A stretch of 64,000 bases of DNA, taken from positions 1 to 64,000 of the forward strand of contig JAJRRO010000038.1 of the NCBI GenBank assembly GCA_024279425.1, written 5' to 3'. The stretch is from Bacteroidota bacterium. Lineage in GTDB: Bacteria > Bacteroidota > Bacteroidia > Flavobacteriales > Flavobacteriaceae. The translations under genes and the position numbers were made by a program. The notes beneath the pieces were generated by a model. That model did no database searches, was not told the origin of the DNA, and saw nothing but the letters and a program-made list of their open reading frames with translations. Numbering within the stretch: the first letter of the stretch is position 1; the number at the start of each line of letters is the position of its first letter. Positions 16,562-26,573 of this stretch are shown piece after piece.

Positions 16562-16927
16562 ATGCAGTTATCAAAATCAGAGGAGGAGCTTATGAATATC
16601 TTATGGAAGCAACAAAAAGCTTTCCTAAAGGATTTACTGGATGCTTACCCAGAGCCCAGGCCAGCAATAACAACCATAGCAACCTTATTGAAACGAATGA
16701 CCGACAAAGGGTTCGTGGCCTATAAAAGTTATGGCCGATCCAGGGAGTACTACCCAACCGTAAAGAAAAAGGATTATTTCTCGAAACACGTTAACGGACT
16801 CATTAAAAATTTCTTTGACGACAGCGCCTCACAATTTGCATCTTTTTTCACCCAAGAAACTGATCTTACCAAAAGCGAGTTGGAAGAATTAAAAGCCCTG
16901 ATAGACAAAGAACTCAAAAAGAAGTAG
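16562..16927 (+). CDS. BlaI/MecI/CopY family repressor
   Basis: 121 residues with the family winged helix: SKSEEELMNILWKQQKAFLK, then PAITTIATLLKRMTDKGFVA and YKSYGRSREYYP, and a C-terminal helix for dimerisation. BlaI proteins repress until cleaved by their partner membrane metallopeptidase. The partner starts two bases after the stop. Three matching operators precede the gene. Target genes beyond its own operon are unknown; no beta-lactamase is in the window. Confidence 0.9.
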   Translation: MQLSKSEEELMNILWKQQKAFLKDLLDAYPEPRPAITTIATLLKRMTDKGFVAYKSYGRSREYYPTVKKKDYFSKHVNGLIKNFFDDSASQFASFFTQETDLTKSELEELKALIDKELKKK

Positions 16928-16929
16928 TC

Positions 16930-19071
16930 ATGTTAGTATACGTTTTAAAATCGGCCGCTTGTTTGGCCATTTTACTAGCTTTTTACACCTTTTTTATGGA
17001 GAAGGAAAACATGCACACCCTTAAACGGTTCTATTTGTTGGGAGCATTGGTGGCAGCTTTGACCATTCCTTTTGTCACTTTTGTGGAATATGTAGAAATA
17101 GTTCCCTCTGAAATAGCAACCATGGAAGTCTTAGAAATACCGACCGTGACCAGTCACGTTCAGAAACAAACACCCATTGATTATTTACCCATAGCGCTCT
17201 GGAGCATGTATATACTTGGCGCCTTACTTTACGGATTCAAATTCGTACGGAACTTGGCCGTGATTATCCAAAGAATACGTAAAAATCCGAAATATAGGGT
17301 CCACCACATCTACAATGTACTCTTGTCCGAAAGTGTTGTCCCACATACATTTCTAAGTTATATCTTCTTGAACAAACAAAAGTTTGAGGCTCGCCAAATT
17401 CCCAAAGAAGTCCTTTTGCATGAACAAACGCATGCCAGACAAAAACATAGTTGGGATGTATTGTTCATTGAATTTTTACAGGTTATTTTCTGGTTCAATC
17501 CGATGATACCCCTGACCAAAAAAGCCATAAAACTCAACCACGAATTTTTGGCCGATTTAGCGGTATTGAACAAAGGATTTAAACCAGCTTCGTACCAAAA
17601 CACATTACTGGAGTTCTCATCTCCCGATAGCTATCACGACTACAGGCTCCAATTGGCCAATGCCATAAATTATTCATCAATCAAAAAACGATTTACAGTC
17701 ATGAAAACTCGAACATCAAAAAAAACAATCTTATTGAGAAGCTTATTGTTTCTACCACTCTTTGCCTTATTATTATATAGTTTTAGTAACGCTAAAATCA
17801 TACAAATTCAAAAAACCGAAACACATACCTCGAAGAAGAGTCTGGATTCCTCTCAAACTGTTCATCCTGAAAAAGAGACTACCGCAAAGGAAACATTGCA
17901 AATCTCAGCTTCCTTAATACAAAATGATAGCCTAAAATTCATTAAAGACTGGTACATTACCATAGATGGGAAAAAATATTATTATTTAAGGGATGCAAAC
18001 AGGGATTGGTACTATTATGACAGTACAAAAAAAGAGGTGAATCTAGACATCGTAGCTGAGTACAAAAAGAAGTACAATGAATATAACACCCTAAAAAATA
18101 CCGGCACACATTATATTCATAAATCCAAAAACGAACAAATTCTTTTGGATGTGCTTTTTTCCGACTTGGGCGGCATGTATTTTAGAATGTCCCGTGCCAT
18201 AAGACTTAAAATTAAGCAGTCCATTTCACCCTACGCTCCATATATGAAGCTTGTTAAGAATGGGCAAACAGTCTATAAAAAGCAGGATGAGCTAACGAAG
18301 GAAGACAAAATATTACTTCCACCTCCTCCACCATATTTTCCAAAAAAACAACAGCTTCAAGAAGGAGCAACCAAAAAACAGCTTTTAGAATTCAACACCT
18401 TAGCCAAAAAATACAATTCCCTGTCCAAAGATAATTTTAGGATTATTGGCATAGAAGTAAACCATTTGGAACACCTCTATAGTTTGATGACCGACGAACA
18501 AAAAAAGAAGTCCGAACCATTTCCCAATTTTCCGCCACCACCATCACCACCTTATGCCGTTCCTGAACACAGAGAAAATTATTCCAAGGCACTTTTAAAA
18601 GCCTTCGACCAATTCATAGAGAAAGGGGACACTTATGGCAAAGCCTCAACCGATTATATGAAAAATGGCAATGGAAATATAAAGGATTTACAACGAATGT
18701 ACAAAGAGGTTATGAGGCTCTATGACAGTTATGTTGAACTAGCGGTAAAAGAAAATTTGATGAAACTTACTCCCCGTAAGGCTCCCGGAGTAAAAAAAGG
18801 AGGGGAGAATAATGTTTCGCCGCCACCGGTATCCCCAGGGGAAATCAGCGCTATTCCACCACCACCTCCATCACCAAAATCCCCAGTGGAACATGTCGTG
18901 GAAATGGCTGAAAAGAATGCAATTTTTTATTTTGAGGGGAATGAAATAAGTTCGGACAAGGCTGTTGAATTACTGAAGAATTCGAATAAAATAAACCTCA
19001 GAACCAGACATGAGGGACTCAAAAGGCCTATTGTAGAATTGTCTACAAGTCCCATCATCATTGAAAACTAA
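16930..19071 (+). CDS. BlaR1-like M56 family membrane metallopeptidase
   Basis: 713 residues. Membrane helices lie near residues 3-22, 35-55 and 88-110, then the M56 zinc site HEQTH (His164, Glu165, His168) with downstream Glu205 in NHEFLADL, and a fourth helix near 265-285. The long periplasmic C-terminal part (about 425 residues) is charged and has several proline runs (PPPPP, FPPPPSPPY). It lacks a penicillin-binding sensor domain, so the signal is not a beta-lactam. It probably cleaves the preceding BlaI-type repressor when an envelope signal arrives (inference from family). Confidence 0.85.
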   Translation: MLVYVLKSAACLAILLAFYTFFMEKENMHTLKRFYLLGALVAALTIPFVTFVEYVEIVPSEIATMEVLEIPTVTSHVQKQTPIDYLPIALWSMYILGALLYGFKFVRNLAVIIQRIRKNPKYRVHHIYNVLLSESVVPHTFLSYIFLNKQKFEARQIPKEVLLHEQTHARQKHSWDVLFIEFLQVIFWFNPMIPLTKKAIKLNHEFLADLAVLNKGFKPASYQNTLLEFSSPDSYHDYRLQLANAINYSSIKKRFTVMKTRTSKKTILLRSLLFLPLFALLLYSFSNAKIIQIQKTETHTSKKSLDSSQTVHPEKETTAKETLQISASLIQNDSLKFIKDWYITIDGKKYYYLRDANRDWYYYDSTKKEVNLDIVAEYKKKYNEYNTLKNTGTHYIHKSKNEQILLDVLFSDLGGMYFRMSRAIRLKIKQSISPYAPYMKLVKNGQTVYKKQDELTKEDKILLPPPPPYFPKKQQLQEGATKKQLLEFNTLAKKYNSLSKDNFRIIGIEVNHLEHLYSLMTDEQKKKSEPFPNFPPPPSPPYAVPEHRENYSKALLKAFDQFIEKGDTYGKASTDYMKNGNGNIKDLQRMYKEVMRLYDSYVELAVKENLMKLTPRKAPGVKKGGENNVSPPPVSPGEISAIPPPPPSPKSPVEHVVEMAEKNAIFYFEGNEISSDKAVELLKNSNKINLRTRHEGLKRPIVELSTSPIIIEN

Positions 19072-19184
19072 ACAAAACCATGAATTATTTATCAAAGCTC
19101 CATTTTTTGGGGCTTTTTTGTAACATTTCTTTCGAAACTGCGTTCCAATTGTCTATATGCATCATCAATCAAAATCAGAACATT

Positions 19185-20285
19185 ATGTTACAGAACTTTT
19201 TTATCCTCTGCTCTGGGGCCGATGCCTCTTTGCTTAAAACCTGTTCGCAAGGAGAACAAAACAAGTATGCCGGTATTGGCGCTACCGTTTTCTTTACTGC
19301 TGTTATGGCCTTTTTGGCAAGTGCTTACGCCCTCTATACCGTCTTCAATACTATCTATGCTGCTATATTCTTTGGGCTCATTTGGGGTCTATTGATCTTT
19401 AACTTGGATCGTTTTATCGTTTCGACCATAAAAAAGAGAGACAGTTTCAGCAGCGAATTGCTACAAGCCGCCCCTCGGATTATTTTGGCTGTCATTATCG
19501 CGGTGGTCATTTCCAAGCCTCTAGAGATGAAAATCTTTGAAAAGGAAATAAACCAAGTGCTCTTGGAGCAAAAGAACGAATTGACATTGGCCAATAAAGA
19601 CCAAATTGCTTTGCAATATACTCCCGTGATTGAAAAATTAAACCAAGATATTACGGCATTGAAAGGTGAAATAATCACGAAGGAGGCAGAGACCAACGCT
19701 CTATATGACACCTATATTTCCGAGGCTGAGGGCACGGCGGGAACCATGCTGTTGGGCAAAGGTCCGGTTTATTCGGAAAAAAGAGAGAAACATGACGCTG
19801 TATTAGCTGAACTTCAACAGCTAAAACAGGCAAACGCCCAAAAGATAACGGGCATAGAAGCCCAAATTACCAATTTGAACTTGGAATATGCAAATTCGGT
19901 AAAAGATTCGCAACCCATAATCGATGGTTTCGACGGACTTATGGCCCGAATTAATGCACTTGGAGAGTTACCATGGTTTCCCTCTTTCTTTATTTTCTTT
20001 TTGTTCTTGGCCATAGAAACTTCCCCCATTATTGCCAAATTATTGGCCCCCAAGGGCGAATATGATATTAAATTGGAAGAAGAGGAAAGTATTCTGAAAA
20101 CCTGGGTAACCCAAAAAGTACAACAACGAGAACGGATTTTGGCAACCGATACAGCCCTGAACAACAAGATTTATAGCGAAATAGAGGAAGAGGAAGCCGT
20201 ATATGCGTATAAAAAACAAAAGGCAGAGGAGCTTTTAAGACTTCAGGCCGATGCCTTTCATGACTTACAGGTCAAAAGCTTATAG
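19185..20285 (+). CDS. DUF4407 membrane protein
   Basis: About 366 residues from ATG 19185 (MLQNFFILCSGADASLLKTC); the frame opens 105 bases earlier, but the added residues do not match the family start. Two or three helices near the N-terminus (TVFFTAVMAFLASAYALYTV, IYAAIFFGLIWGLLIFNLDR), an extended coiled coil, and a further helix (FPSFFIFFLFLAIETSPII) with a charged cytoplasmic tail. This is the DUF4407 layout, function unknown. It follows the M56 gene by about 110 bases on the same strand. Confidence 0.85.
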   Translation: MLQNFFILCSGADASLLKTCSQGEQNKYAGIGATVFFTAVMAFLASAYALYTVFNTIYAAIFFGLIWGLLIFNLDRFIVSTIKKRDSFSSELLQAAPRIILAVIIAVVISKPLEMKIFEKEINQVLLEQKNELTLANKDQIALQYTPVIEKLNQDITALKGEIITKEAETNALYDTYISEAEGTAGTMLLGKGPVYSEKREKHDAVLAELQQLKQANAQKITGIEAQITNLNLEYANSVKDSQPIIDGFDGLMARINALGELPWFPSFFIFFLFLAIETSPIIAKLLAPKGEYDIKLEEEESILKTWVTQKVQQRERILATDTALNNKIYSEIEEEEAVYAYKKQKAEELLRLQADAFHDLQVKSL

Positions 20286-20292
20286 AATGTTA

Positions 20293-20374
20293 CCATCTTT
20301 TACGAGCGAAACGAAGCAATCCCTTAAATTGTAAAACAAAACATTAAATTTACTTCGCTTCGCTCGCAAAGATG
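20293..20374. repeat. Palindromic repeat of the GCGAGCGAAGCGAAGCAATC type
   Basis: Two inverted arms, CATCTTTTACGAGCGAAACG (starting 20293) and its counterpart CGCTTCGCTCGCAAAGATG (ending 20374). The core resembles a short repeat widespread in Bacteroidota genomes. It lies between convergent genes and could act as a bidirectional terminator. Confidence 0.6.
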
Positions 20375-20379
20375 AACAC

Positions 20380-23184
20380 CTATTCCTTTTTCTTTATTAA
20401 AGCTACCCAGTCTTGTATTCCCGTGGTATCACCGCTAACTGAAGGTGGAGCTCCCAAATCCCGGATTTTGCCACCATTCAATATTTTGATTGCCCCCATT
20501 TGTAGTTCTCCACCATTTAAGGGGTCAAACCATTGCAGACTAAATTCTCCTTTGGCCTCTCTTAAATCTATGGTATATTTTCCTTCAACGGGCAGGTAAA
20601 CCACATAGACCTCGTTGGTCTTTCTGAAACAGTAGGCGTCCTTTGAATTTACAAGTGAATGTTCAGGAGTCATTTCCCAATATGGTATATGATTTTCAAA
20701 GAACTCCATTGCATATGCCGTAAGCTCCCATAAACGGTCCCGGGTTCGCCAATCTTCGGTATTTAAATCGTTGTGTTTGTTATTCGCTCCAAAATACCAT
20801 TCCACGCCAGCTGCCCCAGACAATAAACTACCCCAAAGAACATATCGACGGAGCGTATCGTGATTGGGAGTTAACGAATCAGACACAGCGCCGGTATGCC
20901 ACATACCGATTTCATCCATGGTTATTAACCAATTATGTCCCGATGATTTAGACTTGTTTTTCCATTCTTCAACGATGCGGGCAACCCCCTCACGATGATC
21001 TACCTGTAATGATAGCCCGTCCAAATCGGCAAAACCAACAATGGAGTCCAGCACATTGGTCCGTGCAGGTTCATGGGAATGGGTATGCAATAAAACAGGG
21101 TGGCCGTAGGGGTCTATTTTTTTGATAAAACTGGTCATTGCTTTTCGCTGGGCATCATTCTGCGCAATTGGAGTAAAATCAGCAAATCCATTTTCTTCAC
21201 CCAAATTAAACTTCAAAGCCAAATGGTGTCCAAACCGGGCCATCATTTCCCTCAGATATAATTGGCGTAACACTCCAGTGTCCCCATTATCAAGCATGGT
21301 TTCATTTTCGGTCTCCTGTAGGACCATATGCAACATTAACCCCTTGGATTGCATATGCTGAAAAACGATTTCCCACTGTTCCAGTTTACTGACATCAAAT
21401 CGGGTAAAGTCTTTTGGGTCTCTGTAAGGCCAAACATCCTTACCATCTCCCTTGATATTCATAGCCAGAAAATAGACAACGTTCATTTCTTTCGAGGACA
21501 AATAATTCAAAGCTCCGATCAATGATTTGCCCTTCCCATTTTTCCATGTGGGATTCCCATCTTGCCAGTCGTTCAAATGTGGTGTATACGTATGAATTTT
21601 TTCTGTTGTACTTGCTTCACCATCTTTGTTCGAGGTAGTCATACGATAGGTTCCATCAAAATCGGCATAAGCCAATAAATTTTCAGGGCTGTCCGCCCCC
21701 CCTTTTAGCCAATAGTCTCCTGAGTTTTGAAATCGAAAATAACCATTTGAGGCTTCCAATCGACCCTTCGCCCTAAAATCAGCACCTTCCTTATCGGATG
21801 TCATTACCATAAAATTACCTGCCGCCTCTTGAATTACATCTGATTGCACCTTACCCAAATCAGCTTCCAAAGCAATGCTATCTCCCTTATGCAACTGGGC
21901 CGTGTAACTCCATTTCCCCACCCGATCTGGGACAAATCGAACCTGCCAGACATTTCCCGAATCGGCACCGGATTCGTCCGCATTCCCATCAGCCGCATAA
22001 TATCCCCGTACGTTATATTTTATTTCCCCATGTACAAATTCTACGTTAAGGGCATAATTCAAAAAAGGATTTTCCTTTGCTTTTTCCGAAGTATATGGTC
22101 CTTTAAACGAAAGTTCTATTTTGTGCCATTGCTTGTGCACCTCTGTCTCATCTATGCCATGATTGCTCATCAAGTTGTTTTTCATGGGCAGTTTCAATCG
22201 CTCCAATGAGGTCAGTTCAGGTCCTCCTCCACGATTACCACTTCCGGATGCGATGTACACATAATCCCCTATCAAGGCATATCCTGAACCATGACGTCCT
22301 TTTTGCATAGCAGGCCATATTCGCCATGTACCAGTATTTGAATTGAATGCCTCTACTTCTTTATGGGCTTGTTTTTGTACCATGCTCTCACCTCCACCGA
22401 CAACAATTTCATTTTTCCAAGCGAAGGCGGCATTCCCAGCCCTCTGGGTAGGAATCGCCAAATTATTTGAAACTGTCTGCCAACGACCTGTGGAAAAGTC
22501 GTAAATATTTCCATGGCTAATGGTCAGCTTCATATCCTCACCCGTTTTTCTTGAACTTCTACGGCCGGCAAAAGCATATAATTTATCATTTAGAACCACA
22601 GCCTGGAAATGATCCCTGGCATTAGGGGCATCTTCCAATACTCGCCATTCACCGGTACGGGGATTATACTCATCCAACCACGGGCGATAACCATTCATAT
22701 GTCCATTCGTAATTCCGCCCACTAAATATATCTTACCTTTATAAACAACGGCTCCAGCCCCACCGCGACGTCGATGCTCCGGAATTGTGTGACTGTACAC
22801 ATACTCATCACGTTCAGGGTAGTATATGATTACCCGCTCCAAAGGTTTTTCGTTCGGCCATCCACCGGTCATTGCCCCAATTAGATATACGGCATCATCA
22901 ATGACTACCGGTTGAAAATGATGCAATTCAATTGGTGTGGCCGTCTTGACCGTCCATACATTCGTTTTGGTATCAAATTCATCCGTTGGATTGATACGCC
23001 TTCCTCCAATCAATAAAAGCTTGTCCTTATAGGCTACCAATCCGGCTTCATGTCTAGCAGTAGGCTGCCCATTGGAAGCTACTGTTTCCCATTCCCATGG
23101 TGCTTGAGCCAAAAGAGAATCCTGAACAACCGAAAAAACAAAAATGCATACTGTAAAACGCAATATGGGAAGAATGAATTTCAT
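20380..23184 (-). CDS. Secreted Kelch-propeller / DUF5060 glycosidase-like protein
   Basis: 934 residues with a signal peptide ending near SLLAQA. Residues about 30-330 are Kelch repeats (VYLIGAMTGG, IYLVGGITNG, LYAFAGRRSSR). About 350-450 is a DUF5060 beta domain (FKGPYTSEKAKENPFLNYAL). About 490-830 is a TIM-barrel glycoside-hydrolase-like domain (MNVVYFLAMNIKGDG, FNLGEENGFAD, LITMDEIGMWHTG), where the Glu of GEEN and of MDEIG are candidate catalytic acids. The C-terminus resembles a putative collagen-binding beta domain. It probably acts on an extracellular glycan; substrate unknown. Confidence 0.75.
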   Translation of the reverse strand: MKFILPILRFTVCIFVFSVVQDSLLAQAPWEWETVASNGQPTARHEAGLVAYKDKLLLIGGRRINPTDEFDTKTNVWTVKTATPIELHHFQPVVIDDAVYLIGAMTGGWPNEKPLERVIIYYPERDEYVYSHTIPEHRRRGGAGAVVYKGKIYLVGGITNGHMNGYRPWLDEYNPRTGEWRVLEDAPNARDHFQAVVLNDKLYAFAGRRSSRKTGEDMKLTISHGNIYDFSTGRWQTVSNNLAIPTQRAGNAAFAWKNEIVVGGGESMVQKQAHKEVEAFNSNTGTWRIWPAMQKGRHGSGYALIGDYVYIASGSGNRGGGPELTSLERLKLPMKNNLMSNHGIDETEVHKQWHKIELSFKGPYTSEKAKENPFLNYALNVEFVHGEIKYNVRGYYAADGNADESGADSGNVWQVRFVPDRVGKWSYTAQLHKGDSIALEADLGKVQSDVIQEAAGNFMVMTSDKEGADFRAKGRLEASNGYFRFQNSGDYWLKGGADSPENLLAYADFDGTYRMTTSNKDGEASTTEKIHTYTPHLNDWQDGNPTWKNGKGKSLIGALNYLSSKEMNVVYFLAMNIKGDGKDVWPYRDPKDFTRFDVSKLEQWEIVFQHMQSKGLMLHMVLQETENETMLDNGDTGVLRQLYLREMMARFGHHLALKFNLGEENGFADFTPIAQNDAQRKAMTSFIKKIDPYGHPVLLHTHSHEPARTNVLDSIVGFADLDGLSLQVDHREGVARIVEEWKNKSKSSGHNWLITMDEIGMWHTGAVSDSLTPNHDTLRRYVLWGSLLSGAAGVEWYFGANNKHNDLNTEDWRTRDRLWELTAYAMEFFENHIPYWEMTPEHSLVNSKDAYCFRKTNEVYVVYLPVEGKYTIDLREAKGEFSLQWFDPLNGGELQMGAIKILNGGKIRDLGAPPSVSGDTTGIQDWVALIKKKE

Positions 23185-23210
23185 AAATTAACCGAGTTTA
23201 GTGTAAAAAA

Positions 23211-24983
23211 TTAGTTGACAATTTCCATCTTTTTCAGCAAGAAGGAAGCATTCATATTCTGGCAAATTCCTTTTTTGAATGTATAGTCAAAATGCAATTC
23301 GTTATCGATTATTTCAGCATCAAAATAGAAGTTATGTATTTGGGATAACTCCTTGGCAGTATCGCACAGACTTAAATCGTGGGTAGCAATTATCCCCGTA
23401 GATTTTGAACCTACCAATTTCTCAATGAATTTACGGGAACCAATAGCCTTATCTATACTATTGGTGCCTTTTAATATTTCATCCAGAACAATGAAATATT
23501 GGTCATTTTGAATCTCATCAACGATGAATTTTAGACGTTTTAATTCAGAAAAGAAGTAAGACTCATCGTCGGCAAGCGAATCGGAGGTCCGCATGCTTGT
23601 AACCAGTTTAATCGGTGAATATTCAATCTTTGAAGCATTAACAGGCAATCCTGTATTCGCCATTACAATTTGTAGTGAAACCGTTCGTAAAAATGTACTC
23701 TTACCCGCCATATTGGCCCCGGTAATGATAAGAAACTGTTCTTTATCTATTTGAAAGTCATTCAACACACTCTTTTTAGGGTCTAGCAGGGTATGCCCTG
23801 CATCACTTGACCTCAATGTAACATTCCCATCAGACAAAATAGGAAATGAATACTGGGGATGATTAAAGGCAAAATTGCCCAGACTGTTATACGCATCAAA
23901 AAAAGCAATCACTTTGAACCAAGCTTCAACATCGACACTATGGTCCTGAATCCATTTTTCGATCTTAAAACACTGTTGTAAATCCCGTAATAAAAATGCA
24001 TTTCCCAAAAACCCAATAAGCATATTGTTCCTTTGGTCCAAAGCACTAAGAATTCTAGAAAACTCTTTTAGGATTCCAGAAGTTTTTACGGAATCATGAA
24101 CAACGACCGCCTTTTGTTCCTTTAACAAATCTGCAGTGAAATTGGTTTTCTCCAATTCCAAAATCAATTTTTGATATTGCTGGAAGGTGCTTTGTATTTT
24201 TGATGTATGTGCTGAAAGCTGATTGATTCTTTTTAGATAACGGCCGGTAACCCCCAGACCAATCAGCAACCAAAACACTACCCACCAACCACTAATTACA
24301 TCCATAAAATAGAGACCAATAGCCAGAAGGGAAACCAAAGAGAATAGCATTGGTAAATAGACCATATATTTGGGCACGAATCTTTTATATGTCTGTAGCC
24401 ATTTGATGATTGTATTATATGACGCATCTGTTTTGACCAAAGTGGCTATGGCCGAAAAATTTTGGCGCCATTCAGGCATTTGACTTAATTCACTGATGGC
24501 TTGCTGTTTATGCAGAATATGGTCGATTGAATTTTCCAATAATAGAGAAGATAAGACTTCACTCCCCTGATGTAACGTAGTTCTATTGAAGTATTGATAA
24601 AATGAGCCCCGCCCAAACAAATCAATATCCTGACTAAAATAATGTTCGGGGTCCATAAACTCCTTACCATCTGGTAAATGATGGAAATTTCGATTCAGCA
24701 CCTCAATTTCAGTAACATTGATCTTCAACAATGCCTTTATCTTATCTCTTTTGTACTGTAAATCTGAGTGCCTCGAAACCAAAAAAATAAAAAGAACAAT
24801 GGTTGCTATTACGATACCAAGAACCAGCTTTGCACTATCAAAAGCAAAGTAGACACCTATTACTGTTAGACAAAAAACAGTTAACCTCAGCATGCTTGAG
24901 GCATATAATCGTTTTTTTACAAGGGACAATTGTCGATTATAGGTAGATATTTGCTCTTTGTAAAATAAAATAGGGTCTTGCAT
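23211..24983 (-). CDS. Membrane-anchored MutS-like ATPase
   Basis: 590 residues. Two hydrophobic helix pairs (about residues 30-75 and 205-245) precede a MutS core. Walker A GANMAGKSTFL is near residue 420, followed by the Walker B YFIVLDEILKGTNS and the switch ATHDLSLC. The mismatch-recognition domain I (Phe-x-Glu) is absent. It is therefore a MutS family V-type ATPase and not the mismatch repair enzyme; its role is unknown. It sits 26 bases upstream of the Kelch/DUF5060 gene on the same strand. Confidence 0.85.
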   Translation of the reverse strand: MQDPILFYKEQISTYNRQLSLVKKRLYASSMLRLTVFCLTVIGVYFAFDSAKLVLGIVIATIVLFIFLVSRHSDLQYKRDKIKALLKINVTEIEVLNRNFHHLPDGKEFMDPEHYFSQDIDLFGRGSFYQYFNRTTLHQGSEVLSSLLLENSIDHILHKQQAISELSQMPEWRQNFSAIATLVKTDASYNTIIKWLQTYKRFVPKYMVYLPMLFSLVSLLAIGLYFMDVISGWWVVFWLLIGLGVTGRYLKRINQLSAHTSKIQSTFQQYQKLILELEKTNFTADLLKEQKAVVVHDSVKTSGILKEFSRILSALDQRNNMLIGFLGNAFLLRDLQQCFKIEKWIQDHSVDVEAWFKVIAFFDAYNSLGNFAFNHPQYSFPILSDGNVTLRSSDAGHTLLDPKKSVLNDFQIDKEQFLIITGANMAGKSTFLRTVSLQIVMANTGLPVNASKIEYSPIKLVTSMRTSDSLADDESYFFSELKRLKFIVDEIQNDQYFIVLDEILKGTNSIDKAIGSRKFIEKLVGSKSTGIIATHDLSLCDTAKELSQIHNFYFDAEIIDNELHFDYTFKKGICQNMNASFLLKKMEIVN

Positions 24984-25028
24984 ATAGGAAATAGCTAATT
25001 ATGAGCCAGCAAAGATAAATAAACTGAT

Positions 25029-25502
25029 CTAGCTTGTTGATTTGGCATTCAACATGGCAATCTGCCCCAAATGATATAGATCGTGTTGAGAAACACTTCG
25101 TAAGATGGGTCCAAAAGTATAGTCCTTTCCGGGTACTTTTTGCTCCAACAGCTCATCTGTGCAATTGGACAAAAAGGCGAGAATGTCTTTTTGCGTTTCT
25201 TGAATACTCAACTTTAATTGTGCCCATTCCTGCTCATTATTGATTCTGATTTCAAACCAATCTGTTGGGCCGTCAATTATAATATCGTACACTGAATCTC
25301 CCTGTAATTTCTTTAAAACAAAAATGCGCCAGTAGATTATATGTTGCAATAAAACTGCGATTGATTTTGAACCATAGTTCTGATCATTCACAATGCGCCA
25401 ATCAATACTATCCAATTTCCTCATTACTGAATCCCCATACCATGGTTGACCATCAAAACACTCTTTTAAATCGCTTACTATATAACCCAATTGATTTCCC
25501 AT
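25029..25502 (-). CDS. DinB superfamily protein
   Basis: 157 residues from ATG 25502 (MGNQLGYIVSDLKECFDG), which starts 5 bases after the preceding gene ends; an earlier in-frame start at 25523 would overlap that gene. It is helical, with metal-ligand-type His in LLQHIIYWR and QHDLYHLGQI, placed as in DinB four-helix proteins. DinB-like proteins include thiol-dependent transferases; the reaction here is unknown. Probably co-transcribed with the MmcQ/YjbR gene. Confidence 0.75.
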   Translation of the reverse strand: MGNQLGYIVSDLKECFDGQPWYGDSVMRKLDSIDWRIVNDQNYGSKSIAVLLQHIIYWRIFVLKKLQGDSVYDIIIDGPTDWFEIRINNEQEWAQLKLSIQETQKDILAFLSNCTDELLEQKVPGKDYTFGPILRSVSQHDLYHLGQIAMLNAKSTS

Positions 25503-25506
25503 TGTT

Positions 25507-25866
25507 CTAGTATAAAGAATCAAACTCCGCTTTTAGCTTTTTGGTGAATTTAGAAACCACTAAATCATAAGAGTGGTCTACCAGATCACGAATGAGATTT
25601 GGTGGTAAATCTTCCAAAAAAATAGTATTCCAATGCACTTTGCTCATATGGTAGCCTGGGGTAATTACACCATCATGCTCTTCACGTAATGCAATCGCCC
25701 ATTCTGGGTCACACTTTAAATTGGCTTGCGAAGGAATACGCTCGAGAGCTACCAAAGCGAACATCTTGCCCATAACCTTGAAAACTAAGGTCGAATCGTC
25801 AAAAGGAAATTCTTCGGTAATTCCTTTTTTCGAGATACAATATTCCCTAAACACTTCAATGTTCAT
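25507..25866 (-). CDS. MmcQ/YjbR family protein
   Basis: 119 residues. The family pattern is clear: N-terminal FREYCISKKGITEEFPFDDS, central FKVMGKMFALVALE and KCDPEWAIALREE, and the C-terminal HMSKVHWNTIFLE. The fold is a double-wing DNA-binding-like structure and the function is uncertain. Confidence 0.88.
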   Translation of the reverse strand: MNIEVFREYCISKKGITEEFPFDDSTLVFKVMGKMFALVALERIPSQANLKCDPEWAIALREEHDGVITPGYHMSKVHWNTIFLEDLPPNLIRDLVDHSYDLVVSKFTKKLKAEFDSLY

Positions 25867-25890
25867 ATGCTCTACAGAATATTACTCCTT

Positions 25891-25977
25891 TCACCTGTGC
25901 GAACAATATGAAGCAATCTTATTAAGAATTCCCAGAAATTAAACAGATTGCTTCGTTACAAGTTCCTCGCAATACCG
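25891..25977. repeat. Palindromic repeat of the GAAGCAATC type, second copy
   Basis: Degenerate inverted arms: GTGCGAACAATATGAAGCAAT (within 25898-25916) and AGATTGCTTCGTTACAAGTT (from 25945) running into CCTCGCAATA. The arrangement is like the copy at 20293. It lies between two same-strand genes. Confidence 0.5.
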
Positions 25978-25979
25978 AC

Positions 25980-26306
25980 TTAATTAATCCCTTGGGAATC
26001 GTACACAATGACTTTTGTCCACAAACTACTAGCTTCCTCTACAAACTTTAGATGAGGTGGTTCCACCTGATATTTTTGTTGTGCTTCCGCCGATTCAAAA
26101 GTTACAATTAGGGAATAGGTAAAAGATCCATCAACTACATCCCTACTCGCTTTTGGAGGTTTTCCAATAAATTTGGTCATTGCATATCCAGAGTTATCCA
26201 AAAATTGCTGCAGTAAGGTTTCAAAAGCAGCACAGTCTTCTTTGCTATCTGGATTAGCCAACCAAAAATATACTGTATGTGCATAGGTAGAATCAAAAGC
26301 CTTCAT
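25980..26306 (-). CDS. Dabb (stress-responsive alpha/beta barrel) domain protein
   Basis: 108 residues. The pattern HTVYFWLANPDSKEDCAAFE, FTYSLIVTFESAEAQQKYQV and PPHLKFVEE with a final beta strand (WTKVIVYDS) fits a single ferredoxin-like Dabb domain, usually a dimeric barrel. The function of most bacterial members is unknown. Confidence 0.8.
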   Translation of the reverse strand: MKAFDSTYAHTVYFWLANPDSKEDCAAFETLLQQFLDNSGYAMTKFIGKPPKASRDVVDGSFTYSLIVTFESAEAQQKYQVEPPHLKFVEEASSLWTKVIVYDSQGIN

Positions 26307-26573
26307 GTTTTCTTGTGTTTGTTCAAAACTACTAAAAGCTGTTGTTTAAAATAATATTATGTGAGAGGTATTTTTATCATTTCTCTTCTTAGAAACTGTT
26401 TTGAATTCTATCAATTGTTTTTCTATGACTCTTTTTGCGCACCATTTTATTAAAATCTCTTCAAGTAGCCCTGCTATTATCCTCTATTTTATCTCATATT
26501 GCATCAAAAATGGCCTATAATCCCAATAACTATGGGGACCAATCATAAAATTCAAAATAGTCTCTTACTATTC

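Noticed and set aside
16562-19071. BlaI/M56 pair as a beta-lactam resistance system
   Set aside because: The M56 protein has no penicillin-binding sensor domain and no beta-lactamase gene is present.
23211-24983. Mismatch repair MutS
   Set aside because: It lacks the mismatch-recognition domain and has membrane helices.
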